From: Symsagittifera roscoffensis
Lineage: Eukaryota; Xenacoelomorpha; Acoela; Convolutidae
Length of the DNA stretch: 64,000 bases
Assembly (NCBI RefSeq): GCF_963678635.1
Contig: NC_087063.1
Span: 68,614,727 to 68,678,726, forward strand
Direction of reading: 5' to 3'
Each line of letters starts with the position of its first letter. Positions within the stretch are counted from its first letter, which is position 1. The notes beneath the pieces were generated by a model. The model saw only the letters and a program-made list of their open reading frames with translations, had not been told where the DNA came from and did no database searches. Both the position numbers and the translations under genes were made by a program. Shown piece by piece: positions 33,341 to 44,058 of this stretch.

Positions 33341-34205
33341 TGTGCCAGTCGGTCATATCTAGAAGTTTGACCCTGAGGGACACGAATATACGTGATTTTG
33401 GAGTGAAGTTTTATTTTTCAAAAATTCGAATGGAGCCCGTCATGCTCAGTTTTCTCGCGACAACTGAAAACATCAAATAAAAAAGCAGAACGACCGAATT
33501 ACAATTGCGGGAAAGTTGTCAAATATATACAGTGGGATATTGCTATTCGCAATTTCCATCGTAGAAAACTAGAGTAGAGCTGTCCTATCTGATATAGGAG
33601 ACCAAACAAATACGAGAGCAGGGCTAGCATCAATTGGACCAGTGTGAACCTTCAACGGAAAGGCAGACAACGGAAGTCTCCCAATGGTCCAGATCCAAAA
33701 CTATATTCTTGAGTTAAAACTTATTTCCTTTGATTGGAACTCATCGTTAGAAAACTTTTTGAGTTATATTTGATTATATTTATGCTAGAGTCATTAATTA
33801 GTTTAATTACTCTGTTTCTCAAGAGTGCTGCTAGGTAAGTTCCAAATTAAATTTTCTTGAGTGTGTTTTATGATTGTTATGTTGAGGTAAGGCGAGTTTT
33901 AGGTTAATCCATCTGAAATGGATCAAAGTCCCACTGTCTAATAAAAAGTAACTCAACGGAATGTTCCGACCCTGTTTTTAATGGCGTTCGTGTATTTTGG
34001 GTATTTTGAGACCTAAGTATGGGACGTTCTCATTTTCTAGAGTGGGGTGATATTTTGGTAGTAGCCTTTAAGCTGTAACGGGTTCTAGTCTCATGTCGCA
34101 AGCGAACCGAATTGGCTCCGACCGTTTTTGAGGTAGAAAAACACAAGATTTCGGTCACATATTTGTCTTAAGCCTCATATGTGACCGAAGTAGGCGACTG
34201 TTACA
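33341..34205 (+). repeat. 5' LTR of element B (865 bp)
   Basis: Very close to the 3' LTR at 51366, apart from about 40 bp missing near 34150 (after AAAAACACAAGA) here and a short gap in the other. Carries AG|GTAAGT (GT at 33835, ideal splice donor), the hairpin 33904-33926 with one changed base, and AATAAA at 33950-33955. Confidence 0.85.
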
Positions 34206-34216
34206 TAGTGTTTTTA

Positions 34217-34233
34217 TGGCGCTCCTGGGTGGG
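34217..34233 (+). promoter_or_regulatory. Primer-binding site, element B
   Basis: TGGCGCTCCTGGGTGGG, identical over 17 bases to that of element A, 11 bases after the LTR end. Confidence 0.7.
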
Positions 34234-34236
34234 TTT

Positions 34237-35345
34237 TTATGATTCAGATGGATGCATTGACGCTTGGGTAGAAGTCATGAGGTTGCACTTGGACAAGACA
34301 ACTTGAAAGATGAGAGGCAAGCATGCACAGCGATACTCAGCAACTTGGAAGGCACGACATTAAAATGCGTGGTTGCGAAAAAGGAAGAGGAACGTGACAC
34401 TGCGGATAAAATCTTCGAGATATTGTTAAATCGATTCGGGTCAGGCATGAAGGGTCATCAAGCGATGATGCGATTTGAAACGAGAAGGCAAAGGGACGAT
34501 GAATCGATAGACAGGCTCCTAGATGATCGTGAGAGCTTGAGACGAAGGAGTGACCCGGAAGAGTCCACCAATAGAAGCAACTTTAGCATCGCCTCAAAGT
34601 TCATTGATGGGGTAAAGAGTGATGACTTGAGAACAATGTTAGCAACATACTATACATTGTCAAAAGACAGTGCACCGACTCCAGAAGAGATGAGACAGAA
34701 GTCAAGAGAGTACATGCTAATGAAACCCAAGAAATACTCATATTCAGATAACAGGAATACGCAAGGGGGGAACCAACCACAAAGATCGTCATGGTACAAG
34801 CCCAGAGATGACATGGACAAACGTAGATCATGCGCAAACTGCGGGTCGGCTGATCATCACGTGGCGGATTGCACAACATACAAGCAGGGCATGAAGAGTT
34901 TGGGATATTCACCTGATGAGGAAGACATGAGCCAGATGGAGGAACACGAGTTCCATAGTGGCTTGATCATCAAAATAGGTGCAAGATGCTTCTTCTGCAA
35001 CCAAGAGGGGCACTTCAGGATGGACTGTCCGTTTTTCTGGGAGGCAGTCACCCCAAACACAAGTTGGCGTTAGCAGCGGTGCAGAACCAGAGAAATAGAC
35101 AAGATGAATTTGAAACGAAAAACTTAGAAACACCAAGTGCGGAACTGCCAACGAACACAGTGAAAGCAGTAACGCAAGTTAATAGTGCAATAGAAGCCAC
35201 GTCCAGGAACGCCTTAGAGATAAATTATGAGAAAGCGGCGGCGGAAGCTATCAATAAAGTGAAACAGGACCTGGCGGCGAAAGAAATAGAACAACGACTA
35301 AAGCAAGAGATTGAAAGACAGAAAATGAACGAGGCATTAGGTTGA
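34237..35345 (+). pseudogene. gag (5'-truncated), element B
   Basis: Begins inside the capsid-like region (DSDGCIDAWVEVMRLHL) because of the 5' deletion. Contains KGHQAMMRFETRRQRDDESID, MLATYYTLSKDSAPTPEEMRQK, and two CCHC knuckles, CANCGSADHHVADC (34831-34872) and CFFCNQEGHFRMDC (34987-35028). A deletion of about 13 bp near 35045 shifts the frame; the second part (34986-35345) ends in a Lys/Glu-rich helix (AAKEIEQRLKQEIERQ) leading to protease. Without its N-terminus it cannot be a complete gag. Confidence 0.8.
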
Positions 35346-36060
35346 TCGCAGTCAATACCAGAGGCTGTAGCGGGGTCGACAAAGAGTGGAAACTGCAACA
35401 CTTTAAAAATGGTGACGGGGAAGCCATTCGGCATAACGAAGATCGGAGCCAGAATAATGTCAATAATCACCGTGGGCGGCCATGAGGTAACGAGAAACTT
35501 GAGCGAACCCAGCGACCAGACGATATAGATGCTAAGTGATGCTAAATATAGATGGGATCAACATCTATACGAAGACAATGATAACATGTGATGAAGATCT
35601 AGTAGGGCAGATCTACGTAGGAAAAGAAGAGTTGAAAGTGAGATCGATTGGACATTGCGCCATGCTTGAGGCAGATGTATCAGCACATGTGCTCGACATA
35701 AGTGGCAGGAAGACTCAGTTACGTGGGTTACTTGATACCTGAGCGGTCTTGAGTGTTATACCAATCGAAACTTGGGAACCAATGGGCTTCAACAAAAATG
35801 ATTTGATAGACTCGAGAATACGGTTGTCGGCTGCAAACAAAGGGGCGCTGCGGGTGCTGGGCAGAACGCCAATAATAGCCCTAAATCTGGGGGAACGCAA
35901 CCTGTGGATGAGCTTTCTTGTGGTAGAAAACCTAGATGAGTGTGACTTTAGGCAGAGACTTCATCAGGAACTTTGATGTAACGATTCATCTAAGCAACGC
36001 AATGTTCAGGATACGGAACCCGGTTAGGAGGTACGCAATTAAACCGGTAATTTTAATCAT
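35346..36060 (+). pseudogene. Retropepsin region, element B
   Basis: Pre-protease segment with about 120 bp deleted near 35525 compared with C. The active-site motif reads Asp-Thr-stop: the Gly codon of DTG is TGA at 35740-35742, so the protease is cut at its catalytic residue. The flap side (RVLGRTPIIALNLGERNLWMSFLVVENLDE) and RDFIRNFDVTIHL follow after a frame change near 35940. Confidence 0.8.
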
Positions 36061-38213
36061 GGCGAATGAGAACAAAGCACCGGTATTCTTGAGTAGGAGG
36101 GTGAGGCTAAAGGCGAACGAAGCGGCGATCGTAAGCTTACGAATGAAAAATTACAATGAACTAAGTGACAACAAGCAGGTATGCATAGTCCCAAATCCAA
36201 ATAGTCAAAATGCTGCTGTTTTAGGAAGATCCTTCTCGATAACGAAAAGCGGTCTCTGCGTCAGTGTCTTGTTGAATACTCTTGACATACCAATCACGAT
36301 ACAGAGGGGGAGGAAGCTGGGATATGCTTTACCCGTAAAAACTCGATATGAAATGACTGAAAACCAAAAACAAAATGAAGTTGTTGATTGTCCCAATCAT
36401 AGGAACAAAATTTGTATCTTGAGACGATTGAAGAAAATAAAAGGTTCATCAGGTCTTGTGAAATCACTTAAGTCAGAGACAGACGATGGGCTATCGAGCT
36501 GTTCGAATTTTCCGGAACGGCCCACACTAGATGAAATGCAGAGTGACAAACCGGTCCTGCCGGAAATTGAACATTTAAGAGGCAAGATAACGGACGAACA
36601 GCTCGAAGCCATCAAGGACGTATTAGAGCGGAACGAGGAAGTTTTTTAGAGACATAAGGCAGACATCGGGTGTTGTAATTTTGTTGAGCATGAAATAGAA
36701 CTTGAAGAGAATGCGGTACCGCACAGGGAGGGGCGAGGCGCATGACCCCACACAAATCGGATGCGTGTAGAAAAGAGATCGAAACGCTACTAGAGTATGA
36801 TATGATAGAACCATCCAAATCACCGTGGGCGTGTGGAGTAGTGATGGCCAAAAAGAAAGGCGACCAATTGAGGTTTTGTTGTGACTTTCGATACCTGAAC
36901 TCCGTCACGGTGAAGGATGCCTATCCCATACCTAGGATTGATGAGAGCCTCTCAAAGTTAGGTGATGCAAAGTTTTTTACGACTCTTGATTTAGGTTCGG
37001 CCTTCTGGCAGGTACCGCTCAGGAAGCAGGACAGGGACAAGACAGGGTTCGCCTGCGAGTTGGGTCTGTTTCAATGGAAACGGATGCCGTTTGGTCTTTG
37101 CAATGCCACTGCCACATTTCAGCGGTTGATGGCACACGCGCTGATAGGTGTGACGAAGAAGTACGGCAATCTGGTAATGTGCTTTGTGGATGACGTGGTA
37201 ATAGCGACGCCCACACTAGAAGACCACATTGAGAGACTTGACGAGGTTTTTGCGTGTATGAAGAGGTCGGGGCTAAAGTGTAAACCATCAAAGTGCGAGA
37301 TACTCAAGGATTCGATAAAATACTTGGGCAGGATGGTGGACAGGCACGGCATCAGACCAGATCCGGATGCAGTTCTAACTTGGAAATCGCCAAAAACGGA
37401 ACACCAATTGATGAGCTTCCTGGGTTTTGCGAATTACTACAGAGAATTCATCAAAGGCTATGCGGACAAGGTATACCCGATGCAACAGTTATTGAGACAC
37501 AAGGGCAAGAAGTTCACGTGGAACAACGCAGCAGAAGATTCATTCCAGAGAATAAAGAAAGAGTTGTGCGAGGCACCAGAACTAGGGATGCCAACAGAGA
37601 AAGGGATGTACGTGCTGGACACGGATGCGTCGGTAGTAGCGATTTCTGGAATTCTCCATCAGGAACAAGAATGGAACGGGAAGACAGTCTTGAGACCAAT
37701 AGCGTACGGGAGCAAAGTCTTAAGTGACACGGAAATGAAGTACGGGGCACTGAAAGCAGAGATGTTCGCGGTGGTTACCTTTGTTGAGAAGTATAGAGCA
37801 TACCTAGGCAGCGAGTCATTCAAGCTGCGAGTCGACAACAGGGCACTAAGCTGGCTGAAGACATACTCAATGGACCAAAGTTACATTGGGAGGTGGATAG
37901 TTCGCCTGGATGGGTACAACATGATAATTGAGCACAGAACACGAGACAAACATCAAAACGCTGACAGCTTGAGTAACAAGACGGAGTTCTACGAGAGACA
38001 AGAACAGAGGGAGGCAGATAGACCTGAAATCAAGGATAGCTTCTCTTTCATGGATAAGGAAACGTACGACAGTCTTCCACTCACGAGATGGTTGGACAAA
38101 TCAGGCAAACCAATAGAAGATCCACCGAATTACCAAAAGAACCTCCGGAGAAAACAATCTTGAAGAAGAACCGAGGGATGCCGATAGGGATAACACTCAA
38201 GTAGTCAAAGATT
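36061..38213 (+). pseudogene. Reverse transcriptase and RNase H, element B
   Basis: The N-terminal part to 36649 ends in a stop (C reads Ser-Arg-His after EEVF). After a one-base deletion near 36730 the frame 36742-38163 is open over the whole RT and RNase H: CGVVMAKKKGDQLRFCCDFR, TTLDLGSAFWQVPL, MPFGLCNATATFQRL, catalytic box FVDD (37183-37194; YVDD in A and C), FLGFANYYREFIKGYADK, then RNase H VLDTDASVVAISG, KAEMFAVVTFVEKY, LRVDNRALSWLK, HQNADSLS. A loss of six bases near 37374 removes two codons before VLTWK. Stop at 38161-38163. Confidence 0.85.
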
Positions 38214-38548
38214 GTGAGGGAGACGCTCAAGGCAAAAGGCTATGATCTTAATCAGGTAGAAACGGGAGATGCACAAATAGACGATGACTTAATGAGGTTA
38301 CTCGAGAAACTAGCAGATGATAAACCCGTGATCCAAGAAAAGGGCAAGGAGGAACCGGAGGTCACAATACTGCGAAGGAGCGAGATAGTTAGTGATGAAA
38401 ACACCTCAAAGGTGACTAACCCTGATTGGAAAGAAGTCGTGCAGTCACTGGTTGAAAAAATCCCTGACGACATACTTGAAGAGACTCGGGTTAGGAAAAA
38501 GAAAGTGGCGTTCAAGGAAGAAGCTGAATACCTGGGACTAGGTCAAGA

Positions 38549-38612
38549 GTCCGGGGAGTGGTCCACGTCCACGGAGGAAGAGGCTACTGAAGAAGGAAAT
38601 TTGTCCGGGGAG
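38549..38612 (+). promoter_or_regulatory. Two polypurine-tract-like TCCGGGGAG copies in pol (element B)
   Basis: AGTCCGGGGAG at 38549 and GTCCGGGGAG at 38603 repeat the core of the 3' polypurine tract within the integrase linker. The equivalent sites in C are at 61258 and 61312. Confidence 0.5.
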
Positions 38613-39817
38613 TGTGAACTATGGGATGAGGACTCGGATGAGAGCAGCGACAATCAGGATAGTCTATGCATGATATTGGCGGAAGAGAAGATTAGACACC
38701 GCGACAGGGAATTACAAACAGATCCATCCTCAGGAACGTACAACTTGGACGTACAAGAAGTACGAGGAGGTGAAGAACTTGAAAGAATTGCAGTTTCGAG
38801 GAAACCATTCAGGGAACTATCATGCAACTCAAATGTCAGAACAAATCTGGTGCCAGAAGATGATATGAAGATAATGAAGAGGATTATATGCGTGAAGCTG
38901 AATGATGACATCCAAAACCCTGGGGAAATGAATGGACAGATCATGGCACTAAAGGAACATGTCAAGGCGAGATATAGGCTGTCGGACCTGATAAGAGCCC
39001 AAAAGAATGACAAGATGACAAGTAACATCTCCAAATGGATCCGGACGGGGTCCAAGGAGAAAGGGGAACTCGAAGAAGATAGCTACACGATCTTGAGCCA
39101 GTTCTACAAAGAAAAGAAAGATTTACTCTATCACACAGCTGACGGGGTGGTAGCTTGCAAGAGAAAAGATGAGGAGAAGATATTACACAAGCACAATCTC
39201 ATCATATTACCACAATTGTATCAGTCAGAGGTGTTGTTCAGATCGCACGATCAGATGGGGCACCAGGGGATAGACAAGGTGCAACAAAGAGTACTTCACA
39301 GGTTCGATTGGCCAGGATTGAGGAAAGCTTGCGAGAGATGGGTGAATGCATGCCTGGTATGCCTGCAAGTAAAAAACCCAAGGAAGATGAAATTCCCACT
39401 CAAGTCGGTGGAAAGCTCAGAATTTAATGAAGTGGTGAAGATAGACCATCAAAAGATCTGCATGACGGATACTGGTTATAATAGACCACTTCACAAAGCT
39501 GGCAGAAGCGGTGCCGTGTCAAACAGCCTCGGCAGAGGAGACTTGTGACCACCTGATAACCCATTGGATATCGAGGTATGGTTGTCCAATGACTTTTCAG
39601 TCAGACAACAACAAGGACTTTGAGGGGGAATTGACCAAAGAATTAATGAAGAGGTCACACATTGCTCAAGCACACTCAACGACTTACCATCCTCAGACCA
39701 ACGGGCTGGTAGAGTGACAGAATAGAACGTTGGTGAATATGCTGAGGGTATACTGCTCTAGATACATGACGGACTGGGATAAGTATCTGCCTGAAGTCGT
39801 AGGGGCGTACAACAAAA

Positions 39818-39983
39818 CGCAACACTCAACAACGGGCATCAGTCCTTTCATGATGTTGACAGGCAGAGAGAGAGAGCGCAATGCCCCTGACATTCTTTTA
39901 CGCAACACTCAACAACGGGCATCAGCCCTTTCATGATGTTGACAGGCAGAGAGAGAGAGAGCAATGCCCCTGACATTCTCGTG
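39818..39983 (+). repeat. 83-bp tandem duplication in element B integrase
   Basis: CGCAACACTCAACAACGGGC starts both at 39818 and 39901; the units differ at few positions and contain a GA microsatellite. C has one copy. Probably replication slippage; it breaks the reading frame. Confidence 0.85.
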
Positions 39984-41585
39984 AAAGAAGCGATCAGGAG
40001 ACAACAGGAACTAAACGAACTATGCAGGAGGAACACTGCGCAAGCACAAATGAGACAGCGCAAGAAATATGATGAAAAGATACTACAAGCGAAGCCATAT
40101 GAGGTGGGACAGTACGTGTGGGTCTTCCAAAATGTCATACCGTCCAAGGGGACAAAGAAACTACTCAAAAAAGGGAGAGGACTATTCATGATAACGGAAG
40201 TACATCAACAAGGACGGTTCTACCGCTTGAGTACTGGGCGAGCAGCACATTATGAAAATTTGAAGCCTCATGTCCCATCCCCAGAGGACTGGTGTATACC
40301 AAAGGACATGGAGGGACTCGAGTACCTACTGGTGGAGCCAGCATGTGAAGTGAACGAAAAAGGCATCAGAGAGAAGAATGATGGCAATGCGAACTTGAGT
40401 TTGGATGACAATGAGAAAATAGAAGCGGTCTCTGAAGCGGAATCTTTTGTGGAAGAAGACTGGAACGATCCGGAGCAAGGTGAGGTGCCGAAGTGGACAG
40501 AACCAGACTTATCAATACCAGCGGGGACAAGGAGTGGCAATCGCAAACGGACAGGCATGAGGTACAACAGGTACGGATACGATTTCCTGATTGACAAGAT
40601 ACAGCCCGATGACCTAAGCAAAGAGCTACTAAGTGTAGACGAACTGGTAGCTGATGATGAATGGCAAATCATCAATGACAATGAACACTACCCACAGGAA
40701 GACTACTCGACACCAGAGCGGGAGACGGATTTGGAACAGAGCGAGATAGAGAGGAGGGAGAATACGAACTTGAGGATATTAGAATGGATGTGCGATGTCA
40801 AGAACGGAAGCGACGAAGGACGAAGCATACAACAAGTTGACATATCAGCGGGAAAGCACATGAAAACGGAAAATCCCCTCTTCGGCTGGATGGCAACAGA
40901 CAGGCCGCTCGACCTTCCGCCAGACAATTCAGACCCAGCAGCATCGACGGGGACGTCGATAAATTATTTTGTCCGGGCAGTGGGGGTAGGACTTACCCAC
41001 ACCGAAAATTTAATGATCAAAAAACTCAGGGAAGTGAGAGAACCGAATGGACTGGAACTGGATGGCGAGGAGGCTGAGCCTACCATCGGACGGAATTTCA
41101 AAACGAGGTTTGAAATACCAAACGAATACTCGGAAAACATCCTGATAACGGATAGTGACGCCATTCTGTCAGACAGGACTAGCGCAATCTGTATCACGGC
41201 GGACATGAGTTTCAAATCAAGACTGAAGGCCGACTTCAAGAGAGAGTACCAGAACGTGGAGTTTCTGTTTAGACAGAGAGCGGGACTGGGAGGAATGGCT
41301 GCGCTTCCACCATCAGTAGCACAAGTCCCAGGCAAATACCTGTGCTTCCTAGTGACGAGGGTCAATGACAGGAACACGATCGATCCTGAACACGTGATGT
41401 TGGCACTAACAAGACTACGAGACTTCATGATTGAAAGAAGGATAACGGAGGTCTCAAGGCCGGTCTATGACCCAAACAGGGGCAAGTTGAGCCCAAGGGA
41501 ATTGTACGCTATCCTACACGTGGTCTTCGCGGAAACGGAGATAATGGTACATCTTCACAAGAAATACTACTTGAGCATCGCCTGA
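39933..41585 (+). CDS. Pol C-terminal open frame: IN end, acidic tail, macro-like domain (element B)
   Basis: 550 codons open without stop to TGA at 41583-41585; the ATG at 39933 is arbitrary because this is the end of a polyprotein. Order: integrase C-terminus (to ~40330), acidic tail with EEDWNDPEQGE and GTRSGNRKRTGMRYNRYG, then STGTSINYFVRAVGVGLTHTENL, a charged linker, and the macro-like domain from 41131. The long open frame after so many upstream lesions shows that this end was recently under coding constraint or has been spared by chance. Confidence 0.75.
   Translation: MMLTGRERESNAPDILVKEAIRRQQELNELCRRNTAQAQMRQRKKYDEKILQAKPYEVGQYVWVFQNVIPSKGTKKLLKKGRGLFMITEVHQQGRFYRLSTGRAAHYENLKPHVPSPEDWCIPKDMEGLEYLLVEPACEVNEKGIREKNDGNANLSLDDNEKIEAVSEAESFVEEDWNDPEQGEVPKWTEPDLSIPAGTRSGNRKRTGMRYNRYGYDFLIDKIQPDDLSKELLSVDELVADDEWQIINDNEHYPQEDYSTPERETDLEQSEIERRENTNLRILEWMCDVKNGSDEGRSIQQVDISAGKHMKTENPLFGWMATDRPLDLPPDNSDPAASTGTSINYFVRAVGVGLTHTENLMIKKLREVREPNGLELDGEEAEPTIGRNFKTRFEIPNEYSENILITDSDAILSDRTSAICITADMSFKSRLKADFKREYQNVEFLFRQRAGLGGMAALPPSVAQVPGKYLCFLVTRVNDRNTIDPEHVMLALTRLRDFMIERRITEVSRPVYDPNRGKLSPRELYAILHVVFAETEIMVHLHKKYYLSIA
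41131..41573 (+). other. Macro-like domain at the pol C-terminus (element B)
   Basis: About 148 residues. Segments: ENILITDSDAILSDRTSAIC, ADFKREYQNVEFLFRQ, GLGGMAALPP, GKYLCFLVTRVND, MLALTRLRDFMIERRI, RPVYDPNRGKLSPRELY, VVFAETEIMVHLHKKYY. The pattern matches OARD1/TARG1-like macro domains: GD/DSxA strand, a helix with F/Y-K-x-Y/F, strand YxxxLxTK, helix aLxxLRdfm, loop, helix and last strand. The Lys of LVTK seen in A is Arg here, and the loop that carries TARG1's catalytic Asp reads DPNRGKL, so ADP-ribose binding rather than hydrolysis is as likely. Other fold assignments are possible; a profile search would decide. Confidence 0.6.
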
Positions 41586-42073
41586 GTCCGGTACATGGGG
41601 GTCTCGAGTTGGGTATGAAGGGATCTCGAGTTAGGTGTTGGGGTACAGAACAGGTAAAAGGATCTTAAAGGTGATTGGCATGACAATTAAATTTTAAATG
41701 ATTGTTGGTGCTAAAACAAAATGAATCTGCATGCTTTTAGAAAACTTCCAATTGAACTATTTTAGTAGAACGAAAAGGAAAAGGCTTTAACTATAGTGGC
41801 TAGGGGGGTTTTAGGTTAGGAACATAGCAAGTGTTATTTTCAGATTGATTTGGTAAAGTCAAATTGACTACCCAACTACACTCAATTGAAAGAAAAGAAG
41901 TTCTTGAACGAACACACAAGTTGAACAACGCTTCAAGAAGTTAATCCTTAAGTACTCAAGTTGGTACGCTGGTTCTCAAGTTGGTACGCTAGTTCTCAAG
42001 TTGCAAGGTAGTTCTCAAGTTGCAAGGTTTTTACAAGTTGGTTAATACTCAAGACCATCAAGGAATTATAGAA
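41586..42073 (+). other. Intergenic region between pol and ORF3, element B
   Basis: Non-coding, about 490 bp, collinear with C 63700-64000. Includes GTGTTATTTTCAG (41831-41843), conserved in C (63948-63957) and suitable as a 3' splice site, and at 41955-42030 four spaced repeats of CTCAAGTTG. ORF3 begins right after, so this may hold the acceptor and leader of an ORF3 mRNA. Confidence 0.5.
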
Positions 42074-44058
42074 ATGGCAGATCGATTCTGGAAGTCCATG
42101 CCATCGGCTCTGAAAAGGCCCACACTTGATGAGCTATAGAGACGCCTGATGGATCTGGATTACACCCAAGTGGATGAGAGAATGGCGGGGATGCTGAACG
42201 CCATCCTCCAACTGGAAGAACAGTGCGAATGCCGGGAGTCTGCAACAGAAGCGGTTCTAATGGTCGGCTACACCACTGATGGAATATCCAACCAAGAGCA
42301 AACCAGATGGCTGTCCTGGAATGTGGATGGAGGAATAAGGGGATTCGACTTGGCAAGGAACCCTGGCTTGGGCAACAACACCGAGTATGGCGCAGGGGAG
42401 TTCCCACTACCGATCACACCATCAGCAAGATCTACGGCCCAGAGCACGAGTAAGATGCCATCGATGACGCGAGCGCCACAAACGGGAGAAGCGTATCCGG
42501 ACCTCAGTACTCTGAAGAGAGAACTTGAGAGGACTCAGCGGAAGGGGAATAAAGCGAACCTCGACCGGGATCAAGCGAAGCTTGAGATAGATCAGGCAAA
42601 TCTGGAGAGAGATCAAGCGGTCGTCGAAAAGACCAAGCGCGGAGGGAACTTGATATGCTGAAGTCCGAGCATCTACAAGAACAAAGGGTGCGGGAGAATG
42701 CCGCGCATTGTGAACAGCTGAAGTCGGAACTTGAAAGAATCCAGCAACGACAACGCGAGCTCGATATGCAGAAGGGAGCCAGGCCCGAGGAGCGAATGGC
42801 TACCGGCTCAAGGCCAGAGTCGCGTATGGAGGTGGACGAAGCTCCCAGATCGAAGGGACGATTTAACCTTGACCGCGCGGCTTATGAGCATATGAATGAG
42901 GGGTTGGAGGTGTGGATACCAACTGAGTCAACGTCCTCCCTGCGTGGCCTAGAGACGCAAACGATACGTCCATTGATGGACGTCGCACTGCCTGGGTATA
43001 CCCCAAGTTCAACCCCGAGTGGTAGTCAGGTGAGCGGTAGCTCGTCACGTCTGGAAGAGTTGAACGAGAAGCTACAGCTAAGGAATTGCGAGAGTCCAGC
43101 AAGAATGGAGTTACCCCCGACGTGGAGGGAGCAACCTATCAGGAGTGTGGTAATCACAAGCTACAAGAAGAACACAGAAGGCAGATACCACAGGCACAAT
43201 CGCATGGATTGGAGCACGGCACAAAGAGTCAGGAGGGATTGCTTCTATGACGCGGCTTGGGTGGAATACCTCACGCAGCCACATGTGTCAGAGGGGGCGG
43301 TCCACCTGATCGTAGGGGACAGCCTGCTGCGGGTGCTGACCCGGATTCAATCACATTGGCAAACGGCGATCTTGAGTTTCGCTAGAGCTGCGACGCCACA
43401 GATGTTGGCAACACTTGAGATGCTAGGGATGGCAAGAGTGTACACGGTGACTCTAATGATCGGGACGAACGACGTGTCCAGGGGGGAGTCCAGGAAGGTA
43501 ATGAGGCTACATGACAAGATGAGCTGCATCCTTGAGGAATTGCGGATTCAAAAGGATCCTGCCATTCTCACGGTGTGTACCATTCCTTACAACATGAAGG
43601 CGGACCAGCACGCGATGGAGATGAACACGAAGGTGCGAAACCTGAACGAAATAATCAGGCAAATACATCAAAGGAGTGTCCTTCCCGTTGGATTACTGGA
43701 TGTAGCCGAGCAGATGGAGCAATCTGTTTTCCCCGACGACGCATACTCAGACGGGATCCACTTTGACAGGCCTAGGGGAGTGGAGTGGTTGAATGATGTC
43801 TTCCAAAGGCACATAAGCTCGTTGGAGGAAGAATTGCTGGAGACGGCCCAAGTCACATTCGGGCCACCCCCAAATCCGCCTTTCTTTAACTCAAGAACGT
43901 TATCCAGTCGCCTGGGATTGACGGCCGATTCTAGAGACAGCTCGAGGAGCAGCCGGACCAGATTACCAGGTGCCGCAGCCATGGAGGCCGAGGAGGCAAC
44001 GTCATCAACACCCCAGAGTGGAGAGCAAGAGGCTGGAGAGACCAGCGGAGACCAGTAG
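42074..44058 (+). pseudogene. ORF3 N-terminal half: coiled coil and SGNH hydrolase (element B)
   Basis: Start ATG 42074 (MADRFWKSMPSALKRPTLDEL) with a TAG at 42137-42139; the rest to 42661 is open. A frameshift near 42650 leads to 42655-44058 (467 aa). Order: N-terminal domain, long coiled coil (LERDQA.. / LKSELERIQQRQRELD), disordered linker, then an SGNH hydrolase: VHLIVGDSLLRVL (Ser codon 43321-43323), SFARAATPQ, LMIGTNDVSRGE (Asn 43468-43470) and SDGIHFDRPRGVEWLNDVF (His 43759-43761). All three catalytic positions are present. The family are serine esterases/lipases or deacylases; related domains occur in ORF1 of CR1 LINEs. It has no signal peptide, so it is probably cytoplasmic or particle-associated. 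Confidence 0.75.

Larger units (their letters stand above)
38214..40330 (+). pseudogene. Integrase, element B
   Basis: Acidic linker with two copies of TCCGGGGAG (38549-38558, 38603-38612), then HHCC domain (SHDQMGHQGIDKV ... CERWVNACLVC), then KIDHQKICMTD. About 23 bp are missing near 39480, shifting frame. The core resumes at 39511 with FQSDNN and HPQTNGLVE followed by a stop (TGA at 39715-39717). An 83-bp tandem duplication (39818-39983) disrupts the region after the core. The C-terminal LLKKGRGLFMITEVHQQGRFYRLSTGRAAHYENLKPH is the GPF/Y-like module with the Trp of KKWRG changed to Gly. Inactive as it stands. Confidence 0.8.
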
